Positions 8,382 through 17,415 are shown, numbered from the stretch's first letter. The stretch is 64,000 nt of DNA from Kurthia huakuii LAM0618 (GCF_000505545.1 NZ_AYTB01000015.1:1-64000); one strand, 5' to 3'. The notes: generated by a model from the letters alone, not told the origin. Program-made: numbers and translations.

Positions 8382-8639
8382 ATGTTTTGGATAGCTATCG
8401 TTTTAATTGTCGCCATCTCGGTAACAGGTGGGATTGTGGAAAAAGCAATTAAAAGTAAAGAACGTACGAAAAAAATGGAAATTGAAATGATGCGCGAGCA
8501 AATTAAATTAGAAGAATTGAAATATAAAAATTTTCAAATTGAAACAGATAAAATGCGTCTAGAATTGAAAAAAGATTTACAAGATGCACCAACAAAAGAA
8601 GATTTATTAAATGTAGATTTAACGAAACATCAAGACTAA
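8382..8639 (+). CDS. Small membrane-anchored coiled-coil protein
   Basis: The 85-residue protein has an N-terminal membrane segment (FWIAIVLIVAISVTGGIV, residues about 2-19) followed by a highly charged helix rich in K and E with hydrophobic heptad positions (residues about 22-68), suggesting a cytoplasmic coiled coil, and a short acidic tail. AAGGAGGCG precedes the ATG. This layout is seen in several phage-shock or lia-type accessory proteins, but no family was recognised. It is monocistronic, with a strong terminator directly downstream. Confidence 0.75.
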   Translation: MFWIAIVLIVAISVTGGIVEKAIKSKERTKKMEIEMMREQIKLEELKYKNFQIETDKMRLELKKDLQDAPTKEDLLNVDLTKHQD

Positions 8640-8643
8640 TGAA

Positions 8644-8684
8644 AAAACGAGCATGGCCTCATCGTGACCATCCTCGTTTTTTTT
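8644..8684 (+). terminator. Terminator of the coiled-coil protein gene
   Basis: AAAACGAG-ATGG pairs with CCAT-CTCGTTTT around an 11-base loop, followed by a run of T that overlaps the end of the convergent gene. Confidence 0.8.
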
Positions 8685-9303
8685 ACATTGTCAAATATGG
8701 ATATATTTTTTCACCATACACAAAATATGTCGGTGTAGCTTCCTCTATGTCATACAATGCTTTCGCTAAGGTACGCGCGTCATTTAATGTTAATTTTTTA
8801 AAATCAAGCACTGCCGGTAAAACAGTATTTAAATTGATACCATGCACATCCCTTAATTCATATTCATCAACAAATTCTTTTTCAAATGTCGCATAGTCCT
8901 GAAACCCTTCAATCATGCCCATATCAATGTACATTTGATTGTGTTCATCCATAGAAATAGTGATGGTCGCATCGGCAAATGCCTCATTTTTCTCTTTGTC
9001 TGCCGGTGTAATGCCAATAAGTCCATAGGAGCGACTTTCAGGCTTTCGAAAAATTTGCTGTGGATAATGTTCGTTCATATACTGTAAACTTTCTTCATTA
9101 TACCCTGCATCACTATTCATCGTCAGCCCAAAATCGGCTAACAATAAAGAATTATGTGAAAGCGTCGGTACGCCATTTTGTAAACTCTTCACAATATCTA
9201 TCGCCATGCAAAGACCTTCAAATGTTGTCGCACTCCAGTGAAAATAAACATTTGCAATGACTTGTCCTTCAAAATTCAATGCCAAATTTAAACGTTCTCC
9301 CAA
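8683..9303 (-). CDS. Hypothetical protein (about 206 residues)
   Basis: No family was recognised. The protein is acidic and soluble, with no signal peptide or membrane segment. It begins LGERLNLALNFEGQVIANVY and has mixed alpha/beta composition. The start is uncertain: a GTG four codons earlier sits almost on top of the GAAAGG ribosome site, so the TTG at 9303, at a more normal distance, is preferred. It faces the coiled-coil protein gene tail to tail and is followed on its upstream side by the DUF2812/PadR pair, with no evident link to them. Confidence 0.6.
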   Translation of the reverse strand: MGERLNLALNFEGQVIANVYFHWSATTFEGLCMAIDIVKSLQNGVPTLSHNSLLLADFGLTMNSDAGYNEESLQYMNEHYPQQIFRKPESRSYGLIGITPADKEKNEAFADATITISMDEHNQMYIDMGMIEGFQDYATFEKEFVDEYELRDVHGINLNTVLPAVLDFKKLTLNDARTLAKALYDIEEATPTYFVYGEKIYPYLTM

Positions 9304-9362
9304 TTCAGTCGCCACCTTTCATATCTCATTTATTATTTTCCCGTTTTTACAAAGTCTTAACC

Positions 9363-9965
9363 TTATTGAATTCTTTGTTGAAGCTTACGATATTCATAAT
9401 AGGCTTTCAACGAAAGAACTACTGCACCAAATACAATTACCGGACAAAGCAGTCGAAATAAGGCAAAAGGTGTCTCAAAAATAAAAGCCTTCCAAAATAG
9501 TGCACCTTCCATATCCCATAACCCAGGTGTTAAATATAGGTTGCTAAGCGAGAAAATATGTTGTTGATACAGCACCATCGACAACATCATAAAAGGAAGC
9601 GCAAACAACAAACTATAGTTCATCAAACGCTTGTAATAACTCTTCGTTGACTGTTTATCTGAAAATAATTGATCTGCTTCCTCTCCTTCAATAACTTTTT
9701 GCCAGTAATGCTTGCCAGACGAACGCGAGCCAGACAAATAGGTCCATCCAAAATCTTCATAGATAAGCTTATATTCTTCAAAAGCCGCTTTATTCATAGA
9801 TTGTTGGCAGTCAATACGCACAATGTGAGGTTCAGATACTTCTTCAAAGGTAAATGTTGAACTCCAACCTGTTATTGCCGCAATCTTAAAACCTTGCTGT
9901 AACGTCTTGTTAAGCCATTGTTCTTCTTTCAAAATATTAATACGGAACCAGTTTGACTTTTTCAT
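9363..9965 (-). CDS. DUF2812 membrane protein, PadR partner
   Basis: The 200-residue protein has an N-terminal soluble DUF2812 region (WFRINILKEEQWLNKTLQQGFKI, then a beta-rich part including YEDFGWTYLSGSRSSGKHYW). Two or more membrane segments follow in the C-terminal half (LLFALPFMMLSMVLY and LFRLLCPVIVFGAVVLSL). DUF2812 proteins are commonly encoded beside PadR regulators in Firmicutes, and here it follows a padR-type gene after 12 bases in the same direction. AGGAGGGG precedes the ATG. Its role is unknown; a membrane stress or detoxification function controlled by the regulator is an inference from context. Confidence 0.82.
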   Translation of the reverse strand: MKKSNWFRINILKEEQWLNKTLQQGFKIAAITGWSSTFTFEEVSEPHIVRIDCQQSMNKAAFEEYKLIYEDFGWTYLSGSRSSGKHYWQKVIEGEEADQLFSDKQSTKSYYKRLMNYSLLFALPFMMLSMVLYQQHIFSLSNLYLTPGLWDMEGALFWKAFIFETPFALFRLLCPVIVFGAVVLSLKAYYEYRKLQQRIQ

Positions 9966-9977
9966 ATGAAACCCCTC

Positions 9978-10271
9978 CTAATAAAGTGATAATAAATGAA
10001 TTAATCGCGCTTTCTCTACAGCCAAAATACGTTGCCCCTCAGGCGTAATATGATAAATTTTTCGCCTGCCTTCAACTCCAACTTGCTCAATCCAATCGTA
10101 TTTAGACAAATTATCAAGCGCCCCATACAATGTACCTGCCGCTAAATGCACTTCACCACCACTTAACTCATCAATTTTTTGCATCATCGCATAGCCATGA
10201 AGCGGTTGTTGTAACGCAATTAAAATATAGTGCATCGTTTCTGATAACGGCAATAATGGATGTTTTTTCAT
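9978..10271 (-). CDS. PadR-family transcriptional regulator
   Basis: This 97-residue protein has the PadR winged-helix core: ETMHYILIALQQPLHGYAMM, then a GTLYGALDNLSKYDWIEQV recognition and wing region and RRKIYHITPEGQRIL. It is of the short type that lacks a long C-terminal dimerisation domain. PadR proteins repress by binding inverted repeats, often in their own promoter. Directly upstream lies a 17-base imperfect inverted repeat overlapping a consensus promoter, strongly suggesting autoregulation of the padR-DUF2812 operon. AGGAGGT precedes the start. Confidence 0.92.
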   Translation of the reverse strand: MKKHPLLPLSETMHYILIALQQPLHGYAMMQKIDELSGGEVHLAAGTLYGALDNLSKYDWIEQVGVEGRRKIYHITPEGQRILAVEKARLIHLLSLY

Positions 10272-10289
10272 ATTTAGACCTCCTATATA

Positions 10290-10342
10290 TTCAGTTGAAC
10301 TGTATAATTTGATTATATACAGTCAAACTGAATAGTTCAACT
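10290..10342 (-). promoter_or_regulatory. padR promoter with overlapping inverted-repeat operator
   Basis: On the minus strand TTGAAC and TATAAT are 17 bases apart (plus coordinates 10335-10340 and 10312-10317). TTCAGTTGAACTGTATA (10290-10306) and TATACAGTCAAACTGAA (10316-10332) form an imperfect inverted repeat over the -10 box. A third half-site-like copy, TAGTTCAACT (10333-10342), covers the -35 box. Confidence 0.75.
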
Positions 10343-10427
10343 ACATAGAATGTTTTTTCTGAAAAAAGGGTAAAGTTTACTACCATTCATATCGTATTAT
10401 TATGTTATTAAAGAGAGGGTGTTTAGT

Positions 10428-10928
10428 ATGGATATTCGTAAATTAACGGCCGCCGATGCGCGCGCTTACTTAAGCATTCGTCATCGCGCTGTCCTCGAAG
10501 AACCTGAATCGTTCTCACCAACAATCGAAGAAGAACAAAAAAAAGATGTCGCTGTTTACGAACAGCAACTAAACAATCCATTGACAGCGACATATGGTAT
10601 TTTTGATAACGAGGAGCTTGTCGGTGTCACGACACTTGAGCACAACCCATATGAAAAAATGAAACATCTCGCACAAATTATTGGTGTCTATTTAGCACCT
10701 GAACATCGCGGGAAAGGCTATAGTAAAGCTTTGTTTCAATTTGTTATTGATGATGCTCATGCAAATCCACAGCTTGAGCAGCTTCGCCTATCGGTAGTTG
10801 ACTCGATGATGCCCGCTATTCGTCTCTACGAACGCGCTGGATTTGAAATACTTTGTCATGATCCAAAGGTAATGAAAATGCCAGATGGTCATTACTTGAA
10901 TGAGCTTCAAATGATTTATTTTTTATAA
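10428..10928 (+). CDS. GNAT-family N-acetyltransferase
   Basis: This 166-residue cytoplasmic acetyltransferase uses acetyl-CoA. The GNAT motif A is clear: IIGVYLAPEHRGKGYSKAL, with the pyrophosphate-binding R-G-K-G-Y turn. Motif B follows as LRLSVVDSMMPAIRLYERAGFE. Length is normal for the family, but the acceptor substrate cannot be predicted. The start is the ATG for MDIRKL, eight bases after GAGAGGG; an in-frame GTG three codons earlier overlaps that site. It stands alone and ends at a strong terminator. Confidence 0.9.
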   Translation: MDIRKLTAADARAYLSIRHRAVLEEPESFSPTIEEEQKKDVAVYEQQLNNPLTATYGIFDNEELVGVTTLEHNPYEKMKHLAQIIGVYLAPEHRGKGYSKALFQFVIDDAHANPQLEQLRLSVVDSMMPAIRLYERAGFEILCHDPKVMKMPDGHYLNELQMIYFL

Positions 10929-10929
10929 A

Positions 10930-10969
10930 AAAAAACGAGAGATGAACAGCTGTCCATCTCTCGTTTTTT
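10930..10969 (+). terminator. Terminator of the GNAT gene
   Basis: AACGAGAGATG pairs perfectly with CATCTCTCGTT around a ten-base loop; T-runs exist on both strands. Confidence 0.85.
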
Positions 10970-11044
10970 GTTTAGTATCCGCTTTTGCATCTTGATTCCA
11001 CCTAAAAAAGCAGCCCTCATCTAGACTGCTCGGTTTCTTCTAAT

Positions 11045-12571
11045 CTATACCGGATTCACCCCGTGTTTACGTTCAGTAAATGATACATTTTTTGTTTTGT
11101 AGGCAGCGAGGCGTGTAACAAGTGTTTGTCGCAACTCGTTTGGTTCGATAACATCATCAATGACAAGCTCCGATGCGAGGCGGTAAACATCAATTTCTTC
11201 TTTATATTCTGCCGTTTTTTGTGCGATAAATTCTGCGCGCTCTGCTTCTGGCATCGCTTCAATTTTATTCGCATACACTGCATTGATTGCCGCTTCTGGC
11301 CCCATGACTGCAATTTGTGCTGTCGTTAGTGCAATACAAGCATCTGGTTCAAATGCCGGACCAGCCATCGCATAAAGTCCTGCCCCGTAAGCCTTTCGCA
11401 CAATAACCGATAGTTTAGGCACTGTCGCTTCACTCATCGCAAAAATCATTTTGGCACCGTGGCGAATAATACCCAGTTTCTCGACTTGCGTACCAATCAT
11501 AAAGCCCGGCACATCTGATAAGAAAATCAGTGGAATATGAAACGCGTCGCATAAATTAATAAACTTCGCTGCCTTATCAGCTGAGTCGTGGAATAACACG
11601 CCCCCTTTTGACTTTGGCTGATTGGCTAAAATCCCAACCGCTTGTCCATCAATACGCGCAAGCCCCGTAATCAATTCTTTTGCAAACAATTTTTTAATTT
11701 CACAAAATGAGCCTTCATCAATCACACGATCAATCAATTGATACATATTAAAAGCTGCATTTTGATTTTTAGGAATAATGTCTTCTAATGTATCATCAAA
11801 CACTTGCGGTTGTTTGCTGTCAACAGCATTTGGCTTCGTACGGAAATTTTGCGGGAAGTACGTCAAATAACGGCGTGCATAATCAATCGCTTCCTCTTCC
11901 GTTTTTGCTAAAACATCACCACAACCTGAAACCGAGCAGTGCATTTTTGCGCCACCCATCGTCTCTAAATCAACTTTTTCACCGATTACTTTCTCAGCCA
12001 TTCGAGGGGACCCTAAATACATCGATGCATTCCCCTGTACCATGACAACGATGTCACAAAACGCTGGAATATACGCACCGCCTGCAGCAGATGGCCCAAA
12101 TAACAAACAAATTTGTGGAATGCGGCCCGACAGCTTTACTTGATTATAAAAAATGCGCCCAGCACCGCGTCGACCAGGGAACATTTCAATTTGGTCGGTA
12201 ATACGTGCACCCGCTGAATCGACTAAATAGAGTAGCGGCACTTCTAACTTCTCAGCCGTTTCTTGAATGCGGATAATCTTTTCAACGGTACGCTTTCCCC
12301 AAGAACCTGCTTTAATTGTCGAATCATTTGCCATCACGCAAACGGTGCGCCCGTTAATCTTACCGATTCCCGTTACAACGCCATCTGCCGGCAAATCACC
12401 GGCCATAATATTCGCAAATGCGCCGTCCTCAACAAAAACATCATCGTCAAATAATCGCTGTAAACGATTTCGTACAAATAGCTTTCCTTGCGTCGCGTTT
12501 TTTTCATGATACTTTGGCGCGCCCCCTGCTGCAATTTGTTCTTTATAATCACGATACGATTTCTCCGTCAT
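11045..12571 (-). CDS. yngE: Acyl-CoA carboxylase carboxyltransferase subunit (methylcrotonyl-CoA type)
   Basis: The 508-residue protein carries both carboxyltransferase halves (crotonase-like folds): an N-terminal half with KINGRTVCVMANDSTIKAGS and GPSAAGGAYIPA, and a C-terminal half with DVPGFMIGTQVE and RKAYGAGLYAMAG. It moves CO2 from biotin to an acyl-CoA. In this operon the substrate is expected to be 3-methylcrotonyl-CoA from leucine breakdown, working with the separately encoded biotin carboxylase (yngH) and biotin carrier (yngHB). It is the last gene of the seven-position yng-type operon, 15 bases after yngF, with GGGAGG before the ATG. Propionyl-CoA carboxylase is the main alternative, but the HMG-CoA lyase next door argues for the leucine pathway. 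Confidence 0.92.
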   Translation of the reverse strand: MTEKSYRDYKEQIAAGGAPKYHEKNATQGKLFVRNRLQRLFDDDVFVEDGAFANIMAGDLPADGVVTGIGKINGRTVCVMANDSTIKAGSWGKRTVEKIIRIQETAEKLEVPLLYLVDSAGARITDQIEMFPGRRGAGRIFYNQVKLSGRIPQICLLFGPSAAGGAYIPAFCDIVVMVQGNASMYLGSPRMAEKVIGEKVDLETMGGAKMHCSVSGCGDVLAKTEEEAIDYARRYLTYFPQNFRTKPNAVDSKQPQVFDDTLEDIIPKNQNAAFNMYQLIDRVIDEGSFCEIKKLFAKELITGLARIDGQAVGILANQPKSKGGVLFHDSADKAAKFINLCDAFHIPLIFLSDVPGFMIGTQVEKLGIIRHGAKMIFAMSEATVPKLSVIVRKAYGAGLYAMAGPAFEPDACIALTTAQIAVMGPEAAINAVYANKIEAMPEAERAEFIAQKTAEYKEEIDVYRLASELVIDDVIEPNELRQTLVTRLAAYKTKNVSFTERKHGVNPV

Positions 12572-12586
12572 CTCTAATTCCTCCCT

Positions 12587-13363
12587 TTACTGTCCTTTAA
12601 ACTGCGGTGCACGTTTTTCTCGAAATGCGCGCAATCCTTCAAGCCTATCTTCACTATGCAGTAGCCGTTCATACGCAAGTCCCTCAATTTCAAGCCCCGT
12701 TGCAAGATCCGTTTGCAAACCGGCTTGAATCGCTTTTTTTGCCTGAATCAATGATAACGGGGCATTTTTCGCCATTTCCCCGGCTAATTTCTTCGCTTCA
12801 CTCATTAGCAGTTCCGGTACATATAAATGTTCAATGATACCTAACTGCAATGCTTCTTCGGCAGAAATGCGACGCGCTGTGTAAATAAGCTCCTTTGCCT
12901 TCCCTGCACCAATCAAGCGAGCAAGTCGTTGCGTGCCGCCAGCTCCCGGAATAATGCCAAGTGCCGTTTCAGTGAGTCCAACTTTCGCCGAAGTACTCGC
13001 AACGCGCAGGTCACAAGCTAATGAAATTTCAAGTCCTCCGCCAACTGCAACACCATTAATCACAGCAATGACCGGTTGCGGTAGTGCTTCTGTTTGGCGA
13101 ATAATGTCACCAATTAACGCAACCGTTTGGCGTGTTTGAATATCATCCATCGATTGGCGCTCTTTTAAATCCGCTCCAGCGCAAAACACACTATTTCCTG
13201 CACCAGTTAGTAATACAACGCGGATTGTGCGGTCATGTGCAATCGTTTCAAGCGCCGTCTTATATTCATGAAGCATTGCCAGCGACATAGAGTTCGCTGC
13301 TTCTGGCCGATTTAACGTAATCGTTGCAATATGATTTTCTACTTCTACCACTACGAGTGTCAT
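12587..13363 (-). CDS. yngF: Enoyl-CoA hydratase (methylglutaconyl-CoA hydratase type)
   Basis: This 258-residue crotonase-fold enzyme has the oxyanion-hole segments VFCAGADLKER and AVINGVAVGGGLEISLACDLRVAS, followed by GLTETALGIIPGAGGTQRLARLIG, whose conserved glutamate is catalytic. In the operon context it should hydrate 3-methylglutaconyl-CoA to HMG-CoA. Its start overlaps the stop of the HMG-CoA lyase gene by four bases (ATGA), so translation is coupled, and the two enzymes catalyse consecutive steps. Confidence 0.92.
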   Translation of the reverse strand: MTLVVVEVENHIATITLNRPEAANSMSLAMLHEYKTALETIAHDRTIRVVLLTGAGNSVFCAGADLKERQSMDDIQTRQTVALIGDIIRQTEALPQPVIAVINGVAVGGGLEISLACDLRVASTSAKVGLTETALGIIPGAGGTQRLARLIGAGKAKELIYTARRISAEEALQLGIIEHLYVPELLMSEAKKLAGEMAKNAPLSLIQAKKAIQAGLQTDLATGLEIEGLAYERLLHSEDRLEGLRAFREKRAPQFKGQ

Positions 13364-14265
13364 GCTTGCTCACCTCGGAATACCGCCATTTGCTTTGATG
13401 TTAGCGGCCGCTTAATTTTTTGTTCCATAAACTGCGAAGCCTGCAACAATTTTTGCATATCGACACCGGTTGCAATGCCCATCGTATCAAATAAATACAA
13501 CACATCTTCTGTTGCGACGTTACCAGATGCGCCCTTTGCATATGGACAGCCGCCAAGCCCTCCAACCGCACTATCAAACTTCGTAATCCCATATGGCAAG
13601 CTTGCGACAATGTTCGAAATCGCTGTGCCATGCGTATCATGAAAATGCATCGCTAACTGCTCTGGTTTGTAGTGCTTCATCAGCTCATCTAATAAGCGCT
13701 CCACTTGTGGTGGAACGGCGACGCCAATCGTATCGCCAAGCGAAATTTCTTGCACACCCATATCAAATAACTGATCGGCAACATATTTCACTTGGCGAGG
13801 CTCTGTATAGCCATCATACGGACAGGCGATAACGGTCGAAATGTAACCGCGTACTGTTTTTCCCGCTGCACGCGCGGCTTCGACAACTTCGCGTAATACC
13901 GGAAACGTTTCAGCAATCGTTTTATTAATATTTTCTTTATTGTGCCCCTCCGATGCCGACATAAACACACTCACTTCATCAATATCAGCGTCTAGCGACC
14001 GTTCAAGCCCTTTTAAATTCGGTACGAGCGCCGCATAAGTAACCCCCTGCTTTCGCGTAATTCCTTTTAACACATCGACTGCATCAGCAAGTTGTGGAAT
14101 CCATTTCGGATGGACAAAACTCGACACTTCGATATAATCAAGTCCGGTATCATTTAAACGATTAATGAGCTCAATTTTATCGGCAGTAGTGACGATGGCC
14201 TTTTCATTTTGAAGCCCATCGCGCGGTCCTACTTCTTTTAGTTGTACAGCGTTTGGTTGCTTCAT
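13360..14265 (-). CDS. yngG: Hydroxymethylglutaryl-CoA lyase
   Basis: This 301-residue TIM-barrel enzyme cleaves HMG-CoA to acetoacetate and acetyl-CoA, the last step of leucine catabolism. The N-terminal motif KEVGPRDGLQNEKAIV supplies the metal-binding aspartate; ALVPNLKGLERS and ISLGDTIGVAVP follow. AMHFHDTHGTA gives metal-binding histidines, and GGLGGCPYAKGASGNVATED contains the catalytic cysteine loop. Length fits the family. It lies 12 bases after the biotin carrier gene and overlaps the hydratase gene. Confidence 0.95.
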   Translation of the reverse strand: MKQPNAVQLKEVGPRDGLQNEKAIVTTADKIELINRLNDTGLDYIEVSSFVHPKWIPQLADAVDVLKGITRKQGVTYAALVPNLKGLERSLDADIDEVSVFMSASEGHNKENINKTIAETFPVLREVVEAARAAGKTVRGYISTVIACPYDGYTEPRQVKYVADQLFDMGVQEISLGDTIGVAVPPQVERLLDELMKHYKPEQLAMHFHDTHGTAISNIVASLPYGITKFDSAVGGLGGCPYAKGASGNVATEDVLYLFDTMGIATGVDMQKLLQASQFMEQKIKRPLTSKQMAVFRGEQA

Positions 14266-14277
14266 TAAAAAATCCCC

Positions 14278-14484
14278 CTATTCGATTTCGACTAAATCGG
14301 CATCCACATCAATAAAATCACCTTCGTTTACAATGACGCGCTTTACGACGCCAGCTTCTTCCGCTTCAACAGGAATTTCCATCTTCATCGATTCTAAAAT
14401 CATCACTTCTTGCCCTTCTTCTACACTGTCGCCTTCCTTTACTAACACTTTCCAAACTGTTCCTGCCATCTCTGCTTTAATCAT
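14278..14484 (-). CDS. yngHB: Biotin carboxyl carrier (biotin/lipoyl attachment) protein
   Basis: The 68-residue protein is essentially a single biotinyl domain. The lysine to be biotinylated lies in ILESMKMEIPV (residues about 29-39), preceded by VKEGDSVEEGQEVM and followed by VNEGDFIDVDADLVEIE. It carries the carboxyl group between the biotin carboxylase just upstream and the carboxyltransferase yngE. A stand-alone carrier of this size is typical of Bacillus yng operons. Confidence 0.95.
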   Translation of the reverse strand: MIKAEMAGTVWKVLVKEGDSVEEGQEVMILESMKMEIPVEAEEAGVVKRVIVNEGDFIDVDADLVEIE

Positions 14485-14500
14485 CGTTCATCCATCCTCT

Positions 14501-15859
14501 CTATTTTTTCGCCACTTGCGGCAAATAATATTGTTCAACAAATCTTGTTGTCGTGCGTCCTGCGATAAACTCCGGATGCGCTACGACATCACGCAGCATT
14601 GGAATATTCGTTTTAATGCCTTCAATTTCATATGTTGCGAGTGCCTCTTGCATCCGTGTAACCGCTTCATCGCGCGTGGCTCCTGTCGTAATTAATTTAG
14701 CAATCATCGGGTCATAAAATGGTGTGACGACGCTACCTTGTTCGACACCAATTTCATGACGAATACCTTCTTGTTTTGGCAAGACAAGCTTTGTAATCGT
14801 CCCTGGTGACGGGAAAAAGCGCAAGGAATCTTCAGCATAAATACGCACTTCAATCGCATGGCCATGCACACTCAACTGATTGCGTTGAATCGTCAACGGC
14901 TCCCCTGCAGCGATTTTCAACTGCCATTCCACTAAATCAAGGCCCGAAATCTCTTCGGTTACCGGATGCTCGACTTGTAGGCGCGTATTCATTTCTAAAA
15001 AGTAAAATTGTTCATGCTTATCTACTAAAAATTCAATGGTACCGGCATTTGTATAGCCGATTGATGAAGCTGCAGCTACTGCCGCATCAAGCATTTTTTC
15101 ACGCGTCGTGTCGCTAATAAACGGTGATGTTGCCTCTTCAACAACTTTTTGGTTGCGGCGCTGAATTGAGCACTCACGCTCAAATATCGGAATAACATGA
15201 CCGTGTTTATCTGCGAGCACTTGTACTTCGATATGATGTGGCTCGGCAATAAATTTCTCGACAAACATCGTCCCGTCACCAAAAAAACTTGCCGCGCGTT
15301 TTTGATTACCTTCAAACGCCTTTAATAGCTCCGCCTCGTCGTGAACTACTTGCATGCCAATACCTCCACCACCTGCAGATGCTTTTAACATGACCGGATA
15401 GCCAATTTGTTGCGCCACTCTAGCTGCTTCAGTAGCACTTGCTAGCGCATCGTTCACCCCTTCAATAATCGGTACGTCCGCAGCTTCCATCCGTTTGCGC
15501 GCCTCTAATTTGCTGCCCATCGCTTCAATAACAGCTGATGTTGGACCGATAAAAACAAGTCCTGCCGCTTCGACTGCGGTTGCAAAATGCGCATTTTCAG
15601 ATAACAAGACATAACCTGGATGAATGGCTTCTGCACCTGATTCTTTTGCCGCTGCTATAATCGCCTCGATATTTAAATAACTTTGATTTACTGGCGACTC
15701 ACCAATGAAATAACGTTCATCGGCATCGCGTACGTGTAAATTATCCGCATCTGCCGTTGAATATACAGCTACTGTTTGAATACCTAAACGTTTGCACGTA
15801 CGAATAATTCGACGTGCGATTTCACCACGATTAGCAATTAATACTTTTTGAAACATCAT
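14501..15859 (-). CDS. yngH: Acetyl/acyl-CoA carboxylase biotin carboxylase subunit
   Basis: The 452-residue protein has an N-terminal biotin carboxylase domain ([21 protein letters not shown]), an ATP-grasp domain with glycine-rich loop [11 protein letters not shown], and the conserved [18 protein letters not shown] active-site segment; a C-terminal biotin-carboxylase domain follows. It carboxylates the biotin of the YngHB carrier using ATP and bicarbonate. The start ATG overlaps the original stop of the upstream AMP-ligase remnant (ATGA), preserving the ancestral operon joint. GAGGTGAGC lies just upstream as the ribosome site. The glycine loop has isoleucine where arginine is common, a minor variation. 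Confidence 0.94.
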   Translation of the reverse strand: MMFQKVLIANRGEIARRIIRTCKRLGIQTVAVYSTADADNLHVRDADERYFIGESPVNQSYLNIEAIIAAAKESGAEAIHPGYVLLSENAHFATAVEAAGLVFIGPTSAVIEAMGSKLEARKRMEAADVPIIEGVNDALASATEAARVAQQIGYPVMLKASAGGGGIGMQVVHDEAELLKAFEGNQKRAASFFGDGTMFVEKFIAEPHHIEVQVLADKHGHVIPIFERECSIQRRNQKVVEEATSPFISDTTREKMLDAAVAAASSIGYTNAGTIEFLVDKHEQFYFLEMNTRLQVEHPVTEEISGLDLVEWQLKIAAGEPLTIQRNQLSVHGHAIEVRIYAEDSLRFFPSPGTITKLVLPKQEGIRHEIGVEQGSVVTPFYDPMIAKLITTGATRDEAVTRMQEALATYEIEGIKTNIPMLRDVVAHPEFIAGRTTTRFVEQYYLPQVAKK

Positions 15860-16193
15860 TGCTCACCTCGCCTATTTTCAAATGTTTCGCGTAATTTAAA
15901 TTTTTGAACTTTTCCAGAAGCGGTCATCGGGAATTCGGCAACAAAGAATATATATTGTGGAATTTTATGACGCGAAATCTGACTGCAACATTCGTCGTCC
16001 ATACCGAAAAATGCTCCCCCTTATTAAGTCCTGTCGCCATTAATGCTTTTGCCACATCTTTGACATGCGTATTAAACTGCTGATACGTCATCCGCCCATT
16101 CTGATTCGTATAAACAAGCGCTTCATTGTGCGGGACTTGTGCAACGCGTTGTTCAAGAAATTCGCTAATCGTTTGTTCCACTAATTGAGCCAA
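15856..16193 (-). pseudogene. yngI: AMP-binding acyl-CoA synthetase remnant (yngI type), internal deletion
   Basis: The first roughly 65 codons (MAQLVEQTISEFLEQRVAQV through [16 protein letters not shown]) are the N-terminus of an acyl-CoA synthetase. The last roughly 40 codons, in another frame, read [20 protein letters not shown] then [10 protein letters not shown], the C-terminal domain of the same family with its catalytic lysine region. The middle, expected to be some 430 or more codons by comparison with the usual length of about 550, is missing. The junction is around 15985-16015 and also shifts the frame. The native stop (15856-15858) still overlaps the yngH start. In Bacillus this position holds yngI, so the identification is strong. 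Confidence 0.88.
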
Positions 16194-16198
16194 ATGGA

Positions 16199-16230
16199 GT
16201 CCTACTACTTCACATCGAAGAAGTAGGATT
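16199..16230. other. Intergenic hairpin between yngJ and the yngI remnant
   Basis: AGTCCTACTACTTC and GAAGAAGTAGGATT form an imperfect stem around CACATC. No T-run follows on the minus strand, so it is not a typical terminator. It could be an RNA stability or processing element inside the operon. Confidence 0.45.
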
Positions 16231-16251
16231 CACCTCTCTTTCATTTTTAGA

Positions 16252-17394
16252 TTAACAGCCAAGTTGGCGCGCAATCACAACGCGTTGAATTTCCGACGTT
16301 CCCTCACCAATTTCCATTAATTTAATATCGCGTAAATGACGCTCTACATCATATTCAGCCATGTAACCATAGCCACCATGAATTTGGATCGCCTGATTAC
16401 ATGTGCGGAAGCCCATTTCAGAAGAAAATAGTTTGGCATAGGCCGCTTCTAATTTGAACGGTTTGTCATTGTCTTTTAACCAAGCCGCTTTTAACACCAT
16501 ATTGCGTGCTAACTCAATTTCCATTGCCATATCCGCCAATTTAAATTGAATCGCTTGTAGTTTTGAAATCGATTGCCCAAACTGCACGCGTTCTTTAGAA
16601 TACGCCAACGCTTTATCATAAGCTGATTGTGCAATCCCAACTGACAACGCCGCAATGGAAATACGACCACCATCTAATGTATTTAAAAATTGACCGAAGC
16701 CTTTTTGTTCATCGCCAAGCACATTTTCACGCGGGACGCGAACATTGTCTAAAATAATTTCACATGTATTTGAGGCACGAACACCCATTTTTTGATAATC
16801 TGAGCGAATGGTCACGCCCGGTGTGTCCGTTGGTACAATGATTGCCGTAATAATATTTTTACCGCGTTCATTTTTACCAGTAACCGCTGTCACAACAATT
16901 TGGCGTGAATACTCCGCATTGGTAATCCACTGCTTTTCACCATTAATGACCCACTCGTCCCCATCAAGCACTGCACGCGTTTGCGTTCCACCAGCATCAG
17001 AGCCGGCATTCGGTTCTGTTAAGCCAAATGCTCCAAGCGTCTCACCTTTTGCGAGTGGTACTAAATAGTGTTGTTTTTGCTCCTCGGTACCAAAATTGTA
17101 AAATGGTGTTGCGCCTAAACTAACAGCCGCCGCATACGATAAACCTGTACCGCCACAAGCACGGCCGATTTCCTCAACAGCAAGCGCATACGACGTCGTA
17201 TCACCACCTGCGCCACCATATTCTTCAGGGAACGGAATGCCTAATAAGCCAAGCTCACCGATACGCTTGAAACTTTCTTCGCGAAATGTATGTGTTTCAT
17301 CGAGCATACGAGCATGTGGCGCAATTTCCGCTTGGGCAAAATCACGGACCATATTACGAATCATCTGTTGTTCTTTCGTTAACTCAAAATTCAT
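16252..17394 (-). CDS. yngJ: Acyl-CoA dehydrogenase (isovaleryl-CoA type)
   Basis: This 380-residue FAD enzyme is expected to oxidise isovaleryl-CoA to 3-methylcrotonyl-CoA at the start of the operon pathway. Visible family signatures are AFGLTEPNAGSDAGGT and WITNAEYSRQIVVTAV in the middle domain and the C-terminal IQIHGGYGYMAEYDVERHLRD and EIGEGTSEIQRVVIARQL. The second of two nearby ATGs (MNFELTKEQQ) is preferred: GAGGAGGA almost abuts the first but is seven bases from the second. It is the first structural gene after the TetR gene, with a palindromic operator between them. Confidence 0.93.
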   Translation of the reverse strand: MNFELTKEQQMIRNMVRDFAQAEIAPHARMLDETHTFREESFKRIGELGLLGIPFPEEYGGAGGDTTSYALAVEEIGRACGGTGLSYAAAVSLGATPFYNFGTEEQKQHYLVPLAKGETLGAFGLTEPNAGSDAGGTQTRAVLDGDEWVINGEKQWITNAEYSRQIVVTAVTGKNERGKNIITAIIVPTDTPGVTIRSDYQKMGVRASNTCEIILDNVRVPRENVLGDEQKGFGQFLNTLDGGRISIAALSVGIAQSAYDKALAYSKERVQFGQSISKLQAIQFKLADMAMEIELARNMVLKAAWLKDNDKPFKLEAAYAKLFSSEMGFRTCNQAIQIHGGYGYMAEYDVERHLRDIKLMEIGEGTSEIQRVVIARQLGC

Positions 17395-17415
17395 TGTCAT
17401 TCCTCCTCAATTTAA

